A stretch of 64,000 bases of DNA, taken from assembly GCA_014529385.2 (NCBI GenBank), contig CM043946.1, forward strand, positions 36,358,558 to 36,422,557. The letters are read 5' to 3'. Source of the stretch: Adiantum capillus-veneris. Its lineage: Eukaryota > Streptophyta > Polypodiopsida > Polypodiales > Pteridaceae. Position numbers and translations under genes: made by a program. Below, in pieces: positions 21,385 to 31,967 of the stretch (the stretch's first letter is position 1; the number at the start of each line of letters is the position of its first letter). The notes below the pieces were generated by a model. That model was not told where the DNA came from. It worked only from the letters and a program-made list of their open reading frames with translations, and did not search any database.

Positions 21385-22136
21385 ATATACCGCCACATCC
21401 GTCAAGCCATAAAAGAGGTAAAAATTTATGTTTCCACTTTCAAGTATCTACTATTTTCAACTTTGTCTTTCGCGGGTTTTCTCTACAAAATTCTGTCCGT
21501 CTTTGATGTATCATCGATTTGCGACGAGGCACCTCTTTTTTGGTGGGAATGTTTTGGCTATCAATTGCCTTACCTTCAAAGGGTGGCATTGAGGGTTTTG
21601 CCCGAAGTTATATGGTTTCTGACATCTTCCTTCGGAGTGCAGCTTCTGGCAGAGTGGGGTAGCCTAAAATGCTTTCCATGGAAACCCTAGCAGATTATAT
21701 CTTGAAATTTCTCCACATCTCTCAATAAGATGTCTCTTCTTGAATTGATAACCTTGGAGGTTCGGTGCGATTGCTATCTTGGGACTACCATCGTCGCCAA
21801 AGAAACACTAATTTTCAAAGAGCTGATGAACCATGCTGTGCTCGGCTACGACCTCATGGAAGAAACCTAACCCTAATTTTTGGTGCAGGTTTCAAGATGG
21901 AAAGTCAGTCGACTTTTCGAGCTCAACTAATGTCGAGATTGCTTTTTAAGTTTGAGTTCTGTTTGTTCTTGTTTGGTGATATTATTTGGAATTTGTTTGA
22001 AATGGATGGTATCTGTTTTGAACATGTTTTGGTGCCGATTTGAATTGTTTGACTCTAGTTTGATAATGGTTTCAATGATTGGTGATTTTACTCCCGGGTG
22101 GAGAAGTGAGAAATGATGTTTGAGAATGCTTGTTCA
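21385..22136. other. Gene-free interval
   Basis: No domain-bearing reading frame on either strand. Short frames at 21765-22043 and nearby show no recognisable motif. It may be internal or flanking sequence of an unidentified repeat. Confidence 0.5.
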
Positions 22137-22254
22137 TACTCATGGCCCGGACCCTTGTGGTTATTTGCAGGGGGAGTATGGAATGATTGAAAAGTGTTGT
22201 TTGTGTTGTTATTTGCGGGGGGAGTATTGAATGTTTGAAAAGTGTTGTTTTTAC
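22137..22254 (+). repeat. Polypurine-like repeat modules, left of hAT
   Basis: Two related units. The first is actcatggcccggaccc followed by ttgtggttatttgcaggggg; the second repeats ttatttgcggggggagtatt. Three more units of the same kind lie to the right of the hAT insertion at 25423-25710. Confidence 0.75.
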
Positions 22255-22263
22255 CATAGTTAC

Positions 22264-22455
22264 AGGGGACGGGGGGGACGGGCCCTAGGGCCGGGGAACG
22301 GCCGTAACCGGGCCGGGAACGGCTGGGAACGCCGAGGGACGGACGGAAAACGGGCCGGACGGGCGGGTCGCAAGGGGGACGGACCAGGGACGGCCGGGGC
22401 CGGACCGGGGTCGGACGGACCGGACGGGGACGGCAGGGGTCGGCCGGGGTCAGAT
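22264..22455 (+). repeat. hAT left subterminal GGACGG/CCGGGAACGG repeats
   Basis: About 190 bases of short, overlapping ggacgg, ccgggaacgg and acggacgg units. The mirror-image composition (ccgacccc, ccgttcccgac) lies at 25340-25405. Clustered subterminal repeats in hAT elements are known transposase-binding sites; that role here is inferred. Confidence 0.75.
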
Positions 22456-22540
22456 TCAAAAAAGTGACCGTTTTTGACCGTTTGCAACGGCTCTGTGCAG
22501 CCCCAACTGCCATATTTTTTAAGCCTTGGCCCTTGGGAGG

Positions 22541-22550
22541 CTATAAAAGG
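22541..22550 (+). promoter_or_regulatory. TATA box of the hAT transposase
   Basis: ctataaaagg lies about 240 bp before the ATG at 22789. The intervening leader is CT-rich (agctctcc, ctcaagg repeats), as in many plant 5' leaders. Confidence 0.65.
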
Positions 22551-22788
22551 CTCCCTTGGGCCTCTTAATACTCATAGTCTCAATGCTCAATGCTCATTCC
22601 ATTTCCCTCAAGCTCAAGGCTCAAGCTCATTCCATTTCCCTCTAGCTCAAGGCTCAAGTTTGAACTTTGAAGCTCTCCTCTCCCTCTTCTACCCACTTTG
22701 AAGCTCTCCTTTACTCTCTCTCTCCACACAAGCTCTCCTCTAACCCTTCTAACTTCTAAGCTCTACTCTCTCGAGTCTCTCCACCATC

Positions 22789-25013
22789 ATGTCATCTCAA
22801 GCCAACTCCACTTCTCAAGCCGCTTCTTCTCGAAGGAGGCCCGCCGTGCAAACGTGGTCGTGGTGGGATGAAGTCAACTTTAGCTCGCGTGGCAAAGGTG
22901 GCGGTGCAAGACCATGGACGTGCAAGCTATGTCCATACAAGAGATCGGGTGGTTCAAACAAAGTGCGAGCCCATCTTCTTCATGAACCCTGTCACGAGGT
23001 GAAGTTTTGCCCTCATGTAGCTCCCGAGAAGAGGTTGGATCTTCTTGAGAAACTCACGGTGTATGAGGTTGCGGAAGCGGCCAAGAGGGGCCGTTTTGTT
23101 GCCGTTGATCCCTCCGCCACGGCGACACCGCGAGAGCAAAGGGAAGCCAACCTTGACGACATCTCTCGAACCTTCAAGAGCCATGGATCTACACCGTCCT
23201 CTTCCCTTCCGCATCGCCAAACCACTCTCAACGAAAATTGGAATCCTAAATTGAAGGAAGAGGTAGATAGGTCGGTTGCCCGATTCTTCTTCCACGACCA
23301 CATTGCCTTCCATGCTTCGCGGTGAGTTTCCCTTGGCATATGCACATTGCAATCTTCCATTTTGTATTCATAATGGGTTATAATTTCTCGACTCTCCATA
23401 CTAACGCAACATGCTCTATTTTGTGTGGATAGGTCTCCATACTTTCGAACCATGGTTACGAAAATAGGGGAATATGGCTCCTCTTATGTGCCACCTTCAT
23501 CGGAGAGGCTTCGCACCACCCTTCTTGACAAAGAGAAGCTTGCCGTGGAGCAAGCAGCCAAGCAACAAAGGATTTGTGGGAGACCAATGGTGTCTCTCTT
23601 CTTGTAGATGGATGGAGCGACACCCGCAAGCGGTCCATCCACGGGGTGGTGGCCTACTCTCGGGGGGAGATATACTTTGTGGAGTCACATGATGCATCCG
23701 ATAGTGGCAAGGCCGCCGAGATGCTTGCTGCGGAGTGGACAAGCACCATAGAGATCACCGGCCCGGAGAATGTCCTTTGTATGGTTGCAGATGGAGAGGC
23801 GTCAAATAGGGCAGCCAGAGCTATCATTGAGGGCATGTATCCCAGCATCCATGTCACATTTTGCATGGCGCATTGCCTCAATAACCTCCTCAAGGACATA
23901 GGGAACTTGTCATGGATTTCACCCACCATTGGTGACGCCTCTCGAATTGTCTCCTTTGTGCTCAACCATCAAAAAGTGCGCCATGAATTCTCAAAGAGGA
24001 GCCAGTTGTCTTTGCTCAAATATTCAGAGACAAGATTTGCATTCAATTGGCTTATGCTAGGCCGCTTGTCTACATGTGGCGGAGCCTTAAGGGGCCTCTT
24101 TCTCAGTGATGAGTTCCAGGCCATGCCGGAGTCTACATCAGCAGTAGGATTGAAATGCCGAGAATGGGCCGACGACGCCGCTTGGTGGGAGGAGGTGAAG
24201 ACTCTTGACACCATGGTCAAGCCTATTCTACACCTACTTCGAGTGGTGGATGGCTTGCAGCCATGCATTGGCAAAGTCTACGAAGCCATGGATCGGATGA
24301 TAGAGGCACTTGAGAAGCTTGTGCCTGACCCTGTTCAGTATGCGGAGATTCATGGCTTGTGTGAGTCGAGGTGGAATCGATACTACTCTCCACTTCATGC
24401 GGCAACTTATGTGCTTGACCCTAAGTTTCAAGGAAGGCGTTAAGAGACCGACAAGGAGGTGAGCAAAGGATGGCGGCTTGCATTGGAGCGCCTTGAGCCT
24501 AGCAGTGACATTAGGCGCAAGATTAGAGACGAGCTACTCAACTACAGGCAAAAGAAGGGCTCCTATGGATGTGTAGATGCACAGCTTGATCGCAACAAGA
24601 TTGGCTCGTTTTTGTGGCGGGAGGACTATGGAGGAGATGGCCCACATTTGCAACGCTTGGCTGTTCGTGTCCTTAGCCAAGCATGTACCACTAGTTGCTT
24701 GGAGCAACTATGGAGTGTGTACAGCCACATTGCCTCTAAGAAGAGGAATCGCCTTGGCGTTCAGAGGGCCAATGATTTGGTGTTTGTGAGCGCTAACTTG
24801 CGCATGCTTGCCAAGAGCATCACACACAAGGCAGATCCTTTCACTGTGTGGGAGATGGCACAAGAGAATCCATCTATGGCCGATACTCTTTTGGAGGAGC
24901 TAGAGGAGGATTTCGAGCCTCAATGCGAGCCTCCCGAGCCGGAGCCCTCATACGTTGCTGACGACCTCGACTACGACGACGATGTGGAGATTCAGCAGGC
25001 GAGCACTTCTTGA
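22789..25013 (+). pseudogene. hAT transposase (BED finger, RNase H-like core, dimerisation domain)
   Basis: Exon 1 (22789-23321) has a BED zinc finger near residues 43-69 (WTCKLCPY, NKVRAHLLHEPCHEV). After a 111-bp intron the frame continues to about 23570, where a one-base loss shifts it. 23574-24443 gives the core: SLLVDGWSDTRKRSIHGVVA, CMVADGEASNRAARAII, FCMAHCLNNLLKDIG. A single in-frame TAA at 24441-24443 interrupts; 24459-25013 is in the same frame and carries the hAT C-terminal dimerisation pattern (RLAVRVLSQACTTSCLEQLW, SKKRNRLGVQRANDLV) and an acidic tail. Apart from these two lesions the protein is full length, about 700 residues. Confidence 0.92.
23322..23432 (+). other. Intron of the hAT transposase
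   Basis: gtgagtttcc at the 5' end and gtgtggatag at the 3' end. Removing it joins a split Arg codon so that HASR continues into SPYFRTM, keeping one frame. Predicted only. Confidence 0.75.
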
Positions 25014-25422
25014 GTTTGATGATCATTGATCACTTGACTCTCGAGTCTAGACTCTTGAGTCTACGACTCTACCTACTACATAGCCCTTTGTACTTTTTGT
25101 TATCCTTGAGGCCTCAGGCTTGTCCTAAGTCCTTTAGGCTTTTTGACTCTTGAGCCCTTGTGGCATGCACTTCTCATTTTGTATCCATCGATCATCGATG
25201 TTTTATTAGCACATTTCAGCCTATATGACTCGTGTTCTTTGGTCTAATTAGTGTAAATTTATGGTCAAAGTGATGCTCTATGTGTGTGGCATGTGTGTAG
25301 GTCAAAAAATGCCAAAAAAACTCTCTTTTTTTTTTTTGCCGTTCCGACCCCTGTCCCCGTTTCCTGACTTTTGCCGTCCCGACCCCGTTCCCGACCCCGA
25401 CCCGCCATCCCATGTAACTATG

Positions 25423-25710
25423 GTTTTTACTCATGGCCCGGACCCTTGTGGTTATTTACGGAGGGAGTATTGTTGTTGTTACTCATGGCCCGGACCTAGA
25501 TGGTTATGCGGGAGGAGTATTAAGAAGTCTGAGCAGTGGTTACTCTCAGCACCTCCAAACGACGCAGGTTGCGATATGGGGGGCGTTTGGTTGTAAAAGG
25601 CCTCTATATCTCATGGCTCGGACCTTTTTAGGTTATTTGCGAGAGGAGTGATGAGGGAGTTGTTGAACAGCTCATGGCCCGAACCTGGATGGTTATTTGA
25701 GGGGGGAGTG
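25423..25710 (+). repeat. Polypurine-like repeat modules, right of hAT
   Basis: Three further units starting ctcatggcycgracc and ending in a purine run (ggagggagtattg, gggaggagtatt, gcgagaggagtg), then a fourth with gaggggggagtg at about 25700. Together with 22137-22254 there are at least five, pre-dating the hAT insertion that split the array. Confidence 0.75.
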
Positions 25711-25925
25711 TTCATCGGCGACTTTATGTTTCTATGTCTTGTAACATGCATATGTAAGCATTTGTGTTGCATTGTGATGTGCTAACTACTGAATATTCCT
25801 AATTGGATGAGATTGCCTGGGCATGTAATTTTTTAGTGCATCAAGACACCCGTGGAAGATCAGTACGGTCTGGGTGTGATGGCTAATTTTACTACGCGGG
25901 AATATCAAGAGTTCCAATCTGGATG

Positions 25926-26129
25926 AAAGGAGAAGCTAACTCCTTGATCAAAAGAGCAGAAAGGAGAAACTAACTCCTTGATCAAAACAGCCGAAAGGAG
26001 AAGCTAACTCCTTGACCAAAAGAGCAAAAAGGAGAAGCTAACTCCTTGATCAAAACAGCCGAAAGGAGAAGCTAACTCCTTGATCAAAAGAGCAGAAAGG
26101 AGAAGCTAACTCCTTAATAAAAAGAGCAA
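25926..26129 (+). repeat. 34-bp minisatellite, six units
   Basis: Units start at 25926, 25960, 25994, 26028, 26062 and 26096. Each has aaggagaagctaactcctt, an inverted repeat able to form a 6-bp stem with a 7-base loop, then a spacer alternating between gatcaaaagagcag and gatcaaaacagccg. It lies about 120 bp before the polypurine tract of the E2 element. Confidence 0.93.
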
Positions 26130-26246
26130 ACTGATTGTCCCTCGGAATGTCCCTCGAAATGACCCTCGGAAATTTTTGAGCTAACTTGAGTTGTTTTGCA
26201 GATATGTTGTAATCGCGGACGATTACTCTCTTTCAAGAAGGGGAGA

Positions 26247-26856
26247 TGTCACAAACAGCTGACGTGTCAAAGCCCTGAAGAATAAAGCCAACTTGCAGAT
26301 ATCGGCCGAGGGGCCTAAACCCTAAGAAGAACAAGTAACAGAAGAAGAAGTCCTACCAACTTATGGGGACCCCGTTCGATGGGGCCCCAAGTGACATAAA
26401 GACATTAAAAATAAAGCAAAACACACTCAAAAGACTTTGCACATCAAAATATGAATATGTGGCACCTGTACGGACGTTTCGGAATTCGCGATGAATTTTT
26501 AGGGAAATCCCAAAATTTTAGGAAAGTGATTTTTTGGGGTCAACTTTTCATATTTGATGCTTTTAGGCTTTGGGCCTTTAAATATGAGCCTTGGGGGCCC
26601 TCTCTGGCACTCTTCAACGCGCAGATTGCAGAGGAGGTGCTCCCCGGCTGTTGTACTTTGCGAATCAACAGTAATATTAAAGAAATACCGAAAGGGGTGC
26701 CAAGGTTTGGGGCCAATACTCTCTGAGGTGGAATTCCGCCACTGCGTGTCGCGTGTCGTCTCTCTCTCTCTCTCTCTCAGTTCAGTTGTTATTGAAGTGC
26801 TAAAAGTCTGTTCAATCTGTTCTTTTCTATTGGCACGTGGTGCCCGTCTTGTGACA
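26247..26856 (+). repeat. LTR E2 (610 bp), 3' LTR of a truncated gypsy
   Basis: Begins tgtcacaaacagctgacg directly after the polypurine tract tcaagaaggggaga (26233-26246) and ends cgtcttgtgaca. It shares ccgaggggcctaaaccc, TTTAAATATG and the R/U5 module (about 26676-26745) with E1. The upstream cgcggacgattactc resembles the region before the family-A tract, so this is the 3' end of a related element. Its coding part is missing. Confidence 0.85.
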
Positions 26857-26989
26857 ACTTGCCTTGTAGAAGTATGTGGCACTGCAAGTTTCTCTAGTGA
26901 CAAAGGATTTATTCGGAGTTGAGCCAAATTGGAGTTGAGGTGTCCACTCGATCAGAGACCAGTTAGTATCTCCATTGCGTCTTCCATTG

Positions 26990-27692
26990 CCTATTCTGAC
27001 ATGAGAAACAATCGGCTTGAGTGTGAAGACAATTTTGTCACTTTAACTCTGACAAATTTTGTTCTTTTCTTCTAGGTTATTCAGAAAGATCAAGTAAACA
27101 AAAAGATTTGTTTTCATTAATTTGGAAACAGCCACACTTGTCTGATACAAGTGGGACTAACTCGCCTTTTAATTTTACATCCAAGATCACATATGCACCC
27201 TTACTATTCTTAAGCTAGATTTTCCTAGCCCAATACTCCACCACAACATTGTTCTTGTGGTTCCATGGCATCCCCAAGAGTACATCACACCCTTCCAGAG
27301 GCATGATGTGAAAGTCCTCATGCCCTATGTAACTCTGGCAATGCAACCAAATATTTGCCAATATCAGACGATAGGGCAACTTCATGCCCTTGCTAACACC
27401 ACATCCATCTGTCGTCCCATCTCCTCAGTCTTTACTTCGAAACAAGCCACCATCTTTGATGAAATAAAGTTGTCCTTCGCTCCACTTTCAAAGACGCATA
27501 GGGCTCCTTGATCTCGTACTTTGCCCGACGCTTTGCAGAGCTTAGTACTATCGTCCTCATGATCTACAAGCATTCCCATGAAAAGTGATGCAAGTCGTGC
27601 TTTTGTCTTTCTTTTCTCTGCTTTATCCTCAGCCACCTTTGAAGCATCTAGTATGTCCTCAACTTTGTTCTCTCTTCTTTGGACACTTCGCA
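26990..27692 (-). pseudogene. Protease region of old gypsy G
   Basis: The minus-strand frame 27382-27693 has KCPKK-type residues at its start (the end of a zinc knuckle), then LGMLVDHED-like gag-pro linker and GALCVFESGAKDNFISSKMV (protease; the usual DTGA replaced). Further left, frames with GCDVLLGMPWNHKN-like sequence (about 27255-27300) parallel D''. The right end at 27692 is where element C was inserted. Confidence 0.8.
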
Positions 27693-27801
27693 TGTTAGGT
27701 GCAACGGAATTAAAATGGTGAAGATCTAGTTTTACACTTCCACAACATCCTTTTCTTGAGGAATAGTCCTTAAGTAGTTATTAAGGCCTAGGTAGGGCAA
27801 C

Positions 27802-28353
27802 TGTAACAGACTTGGACACTCCAAGTCAAGATTCAACCGCGACAGCACCCAATAACCACTTCAAAACAAGTCACATATCACAATAGATTTACATTGGCCC
27901 GGCGGAGTTCCGTGCCTAGAGATATTGGCCCCAAAGACTGGCGCCCCTTTCGGTATTTCTTTTTGTATTAATCAATCATCAAAGTACAAGAGAGTGGCTC
28001 GGGGTTCACTCTCACACACTGCGTCCAGATGCCCTGAGAAGTGAGGCCCTCACCACTAATTTAAAGGTTACAAGGGATGCCCAAAAGCAGAGCCCCAAAA
28101 GCTTCAAATCAAAAAGAATTGCTCTCTCTCTCTCACAGAGAGTCAAAACTTGAAAGCAAAAGCATTCTCTCTCTCTTTCTCATATTGTAGAGAAAAAGCA
28201 AAATTTGCATCGCTCATCATTTTCAAAAATAAAATTAAAAATTAAAAAAAATAGCCTCCGCGATTTTCGAAAATTAGGGTTTTTGGCAAAAATTAGGGTT
28301 TGCAAGAATTTTAGGGTTTCTGATGTCTGTAGCCACGTCATCACTTTGTGACA
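27802..28353 (-). repeat. 3' LTR of A2
   Basis: tgtaacagacttgg to ctttgtgaca, followed by the polypurine tract in reverse (taccccctcttgaaag, 28354-28370). It contains attagggttt-type teloboxes near 28270-28320. Confidence 0.95.
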
Positions 28354-28940
28354 TACCCCCCTCTTGAAAGCATTGTAATCGACCGCGATTACACCTGCAA
28401 AACCGACAAAAGCCATAAACCGTCTTAGCAGACACTGACTGTTAGTACCTACGTACTAGGAACACACATCTAGCACATGTACGAAATCGACAGTAACATC
28501 ACACGACATCACAGGACATCACCAGACATTCAACATTCATTAGGATCTTAGAGCATGATTTATCGGCAATGTAGCTAGCAATCACATCTAGGTCCAATCG
28601 GGACCTTATCGATGTCCGATTGACTAACCCCTATTGCAACCATGTCTACTCGAGATCAATCAGACCAAAATGCTGCAGTCATTTCGTCTATCAGTTCCTG
28701 CACTCACAAGAAGTCAAGAACAAATCAGTATCATTATCAGGAATTCCATTTCATAAAGTCATCCAGCAGAATACTATCAGCTCTCAGTATCCCTGAAGCT
28801 CAAAGAGACATCAGTGACTTTAGTATCAAAATCAAGGCATCTGTTGACAAAGGAGCGGAGTAACTCCCCTCTTGTGCATCCCACTGCACCAGATCTTCGG
28901 CCAAGCTGAATTTCTGGGTTCCGTTTGGGAGTAGACTATG

Positions 28941-29999
28941 CTAAACCAAAACATCGAGGTAAAGTTTCACAATCCGAGGAGTATCTGCTAGGTCCTCCTC
29001 CTCCATCCACTTTGCATCAAATGCAGGAAAGTTCTGAACTTAACCAAGAACCGCCTTCGGACTTTACCTTTCACTGTATCGTTATGTGCCAAAATCTGTT
29101 CAGGAACAAGGATCTCCTCGTTTTCTTCCACTTCGGGTTGCTCATCAAGCTCCCCATCATCAGGCACATCACCCTTAACAGGTTTCAAGAGATTCACATG
29201 CAATGCATTGTGAATCGTCCAAGTATCTGGCAGTTTCAATCGAAAGGAGACATCATTTATCTTGTCAGTGATCTAGAAAGGTCCGTAGTATCGCATACTA
29301 AGCTTTGGAAAAAGCCTCTCCTTTCCCTTTTTCTTTCGTAGGCGTGCCTTCTCAAAATATAAGAGCACCCAATCATCCTCCTTCAGTTTCAAGTCGCGAC
29401 GATGGCAATCCGCAGCCTTTTTCTGTCGTTCTTGAGACTCCTGCAAAGTCTCGCGAACCTTGGCAAAAGCCGTATCCAAATCTCGCGAATATTCATCCGC
29501 TTCAAATATCTAATCTTTCGTGCTCAGGAAGGATGGAACCTTCGCAGCACTTTCAACAATCTCACATGGCGTCTTCCCCGTCGAAGAGTGTATCGTGTTA
29601 TTGTGGGCAAATTCCACCAAAGGTAAGTTCTTTTCCCATTGAGTCTTTTGATCCGAGATACAAGACTTCAATAAATCTAAAATCACTGAATTGGCAATCT
29701 CAAATTGCCCGTCAGTCTACAAGTGGAACGATGACGAGAACTGCAACTGCGTGCCAATGTTCTCCCAAATTGCCTTCCAAAACAAACTCATAAATCTGGG
29801 GTCTCTGTCGGAGACAATCATCTCAGACGTGCCATGTAATCAGAAAATCATCGTGATCATTCTATGTTCTCGAGAGATCAAAAATGAAATCCATTTCAAT
29901 ACTTTTCCAGGGGCGGGTAGGTATGGGTAAAGGCTTTAACAATCCCTGTGCCTTATGCCTGTCAAAATTGACCTTCTGGCATACTGCGCACAACTCTTC
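28941..29999 (-). pseudogene. A2 integrase and chromodomain
   Basis: The chromodomain frame 28988-29239 (KLPDTWTIHNALHVNLLKPV, EILVPEQILAHND, RRRFLVKF) shifts near its end. 29273-29479 gives TAFAKVRETLQESQERQKKA and RRDLKLKEDDWVLLYFEKAR. A stop codon at 29510-29512 and the deleted segment between the first and second catalytic Asp (about 29826-29870) match A1 and A3. The zinc finger is broken near 29990. Confidence 0.87.
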
Positions 30000-30014
30000 C
30001 ACGTCCTTTTTGAG

Positions 30015-31805
30015 TCACAGCCAAAAGAAGTATCTCTCTACCCCTTTCATGGTGGTAGCAATGCCGCGGTGACTCGTAGAAGGTGGACAGTGGCATTCAG
30101 TCATAACCTTTTCCCTCAACGGTTGTGTAACGCACAACATAGTCTTTTTCATCAAGTAGCCATCCCGAAGGGAGTATCCAGCTACTGTCTCCCCATCCCG
30201 TATCCGTGTGAAAATATCTGCAAAATCTGTATTTGTGGCATACTGATCGACCATATCCTCGAAGCTCCTATGATGTATCGCGGAAATAGCCAGAACCAAC
30301 GGTTTCCGAGACAAAGCATCTGCCACCACATTCTTCTGTCCCTGCACATGGACAATCTGGAAGTGGAACTGTGACAAGACGTTCGCCCACCGCATCTGCT
30401 TTTCCGAAAGCTGCTTCTGCGACAAGAAGTAGCGCAAACTCTGATGGTCTGCAAAGACAGTAAAATCCGCTCCGAGTAGGTAATGCCACCACTGATTAAG
30501 AGCATGGATAACCGCCAAAAGCTCTTTCTCATAAATCTGTGTTGTCATCTCCGGCCTAGAGAACAAACGGGTCTCATAAGCTATGACATGGCCTTCTTGC
30601 ATCAAGACCGTACCCAGACTATGACCACAAGCATCACAAAATACTTCAAATGACTTCTGCAAGTCCGGCAAAGTCAACTTTGGTCCTGTAGTCAATGTCT
30701 CTTTCAATGTCTAAAGGACAGTCACCTCTGTGGATCCCCACGAGAAAGGTACTCCTTTCTGTGTCAAGATATGCAAAGGGGAAGCAACCTCTGCAAACTT
30801 TCGTATGAACCGCCTGTAGTACGAACACAGTCCCAAGAAGCTTCTAACTTCATGGACATTCCTCAAATCGGGCCAATCACGGATAGTCTCTATCTTGGCC
30901 GGGTCCATTTGCACTCCTGTTGCTGACATAATGTGTCCCAAAAACTGTATCTCTGGTAGGAAAAATTCACTTTTCTTTGCATTAATCACTAACGTGTGAT
31001 CTCGTAATGCCTAAAAGACTTGAAGCAAATGATCTCTGTGTTCTGCCTCATTCTTGAAGAAAACAATGATGTCGTCAAAGAAAGTGCCAGCAAATAACCT
31101 GTACTCTCGAAAAAATCATGTCCATCATCCGGTTAAATGTGATGGTGATTTTGTTGAGAGCGCTATAATCGATGCACATTCTCCAAGATCCGTCTTTCTT
31201 CAAAACCAACAACAGTGGAGAGCAATACGGTGAAGTACTAGGCTGGACAAGACCCTTTTCCAAGAGGTCTTTCACTGGGTTCATAATCTTTTCATTCTGT
31301 ACTCGGCTCACACGATAAGGTGGCCGATTCCGTGGCGTGCTTCCAGGTATCAGATCAATGGTATGATCTTCAGGCCCTCTCAAAAGCAATCGGCATGAGC
31401 GTGGAGAAAAAAAATCTTGGCGTTCTTTTCTTCAGGTCAAGACATATTCAACCTTTATCCATCGTTCAGTTCTCCCAAAAGAATGAGTAAGAAAACTGAA
31501 GTTCATCAAGTACAATCTCTAAGCCCTTCATTTATCAAAGTCGCTTTCTCGGCCCGGTAGTCAACCACGGCGTAGTTCTTGTGGTACCAAGGGATCCCGA
31601 GTAGAACGTCACTCACGAACACCCCTGTCATTGCAAACGAAGTTTGCCAATGCTCAGTGTAATGGCAACATCCCATCCGGGTGCCAGTCGAACTACCTCC
31701 ACCTATGGCGTCAGTCTGTCGGGCGTAATTTCCAAATCGAGCCGCCAATTCCAAGTGAAAAGAAGTTGGCCTTGGCTCCTTCAAAAGAGCTTCTTGATCC
31801 TTCAC
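30015..31805 (-). pseudogene. A2 protease, RT and RNase H
   Basis: 31506-31805 carries protease remnants (SDVLLGIPWYHKNYAVVDYR). RT begins with GPEDHTIDLIPGSTPRNRP and SPYCSPLLLVLKKDGSWRMC, then at about 31140 jumps from NKITI to TFNRMMD. About 200 bp are lost, including the motif-A aspartate (compare [11 protein letters not shown] in A3). The FFDD box near 31070 remains but is out of frame. 30711-30989 gives the connection ([20 protein letters not shown]). 30015-30707 is an open RNase H with VFCDACGHSLGTVL, YEKELLAVIHAL, DHQSLRYFL and VVADALSRKP. Confidence 0.9.
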
Positions 31806-31967
31806 TTTGTCCCAAAAGCGGCAAAGTTTGTACTTTCATTCATTAGATTCGATGCAGGTTCCACGCCATGTGGTACCAGTTCTGTTTTTCTATCTGCCTT
31901 TTCTATCACCTTCCTCAGCTGCTCTCGAACTCTCAGGCCTGTCGTCATCTTTATCATTCTGTTCTTT

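Larger units (their letters stand above)
22255..25422 (+). mobile_element. hAT DNA transposon, 3.17 kb
   Basis: Perfect 8-bp target duplication gtttttac at 22247-22254 and 25423-25430. Terminal inverted repeats begin catagttac at both ends (left catagttacaggggacgg, right in reverse complement catagttacatgggatggc). Inside the termini lie G/C-rich subterminal repeats, a TATA box and a transposase with BED finger, catalytic core and C-terminal dimerisation region. The transposase carries one frameshift and one stop, so it is non-autonomous now but recently competent. Confidence 0.95.

Noticed and set aside
22231-22487. Gly/Arg- or Pro-rich reading frames in the G/C-rich block
   Set aside because: They arise from hAT subterminal repeats upstream of the TATA box; no domain or codon pattern supports them.
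22789-25013. Domesticated transposase gene
   Set aside because: Intact termini and target duplication plus two disabling lesions indicate an ordinary transposon copy.
25926-26129. CRISPR-like array
   Set aside because: The 34-bp units are contiguous with no unique spacers, and the context is a plant retroelement; it is a minisatellite.
28262-28320. Interstitial telomeric repeat (TTTAGGG-like)
   Set aside because: The motifs are spaced 18-19 bp apart with other sequence between them and recur in every family-A LTR, so they are teloboxes rather than telomere arrays.
28925-30374. Plus-strand frames opposite A2 (for example 29305-29793, 29402-29626)
   Set aside because: They are antisense shadows of the integrase; equivalent shadows appear opposite A1 and A3.
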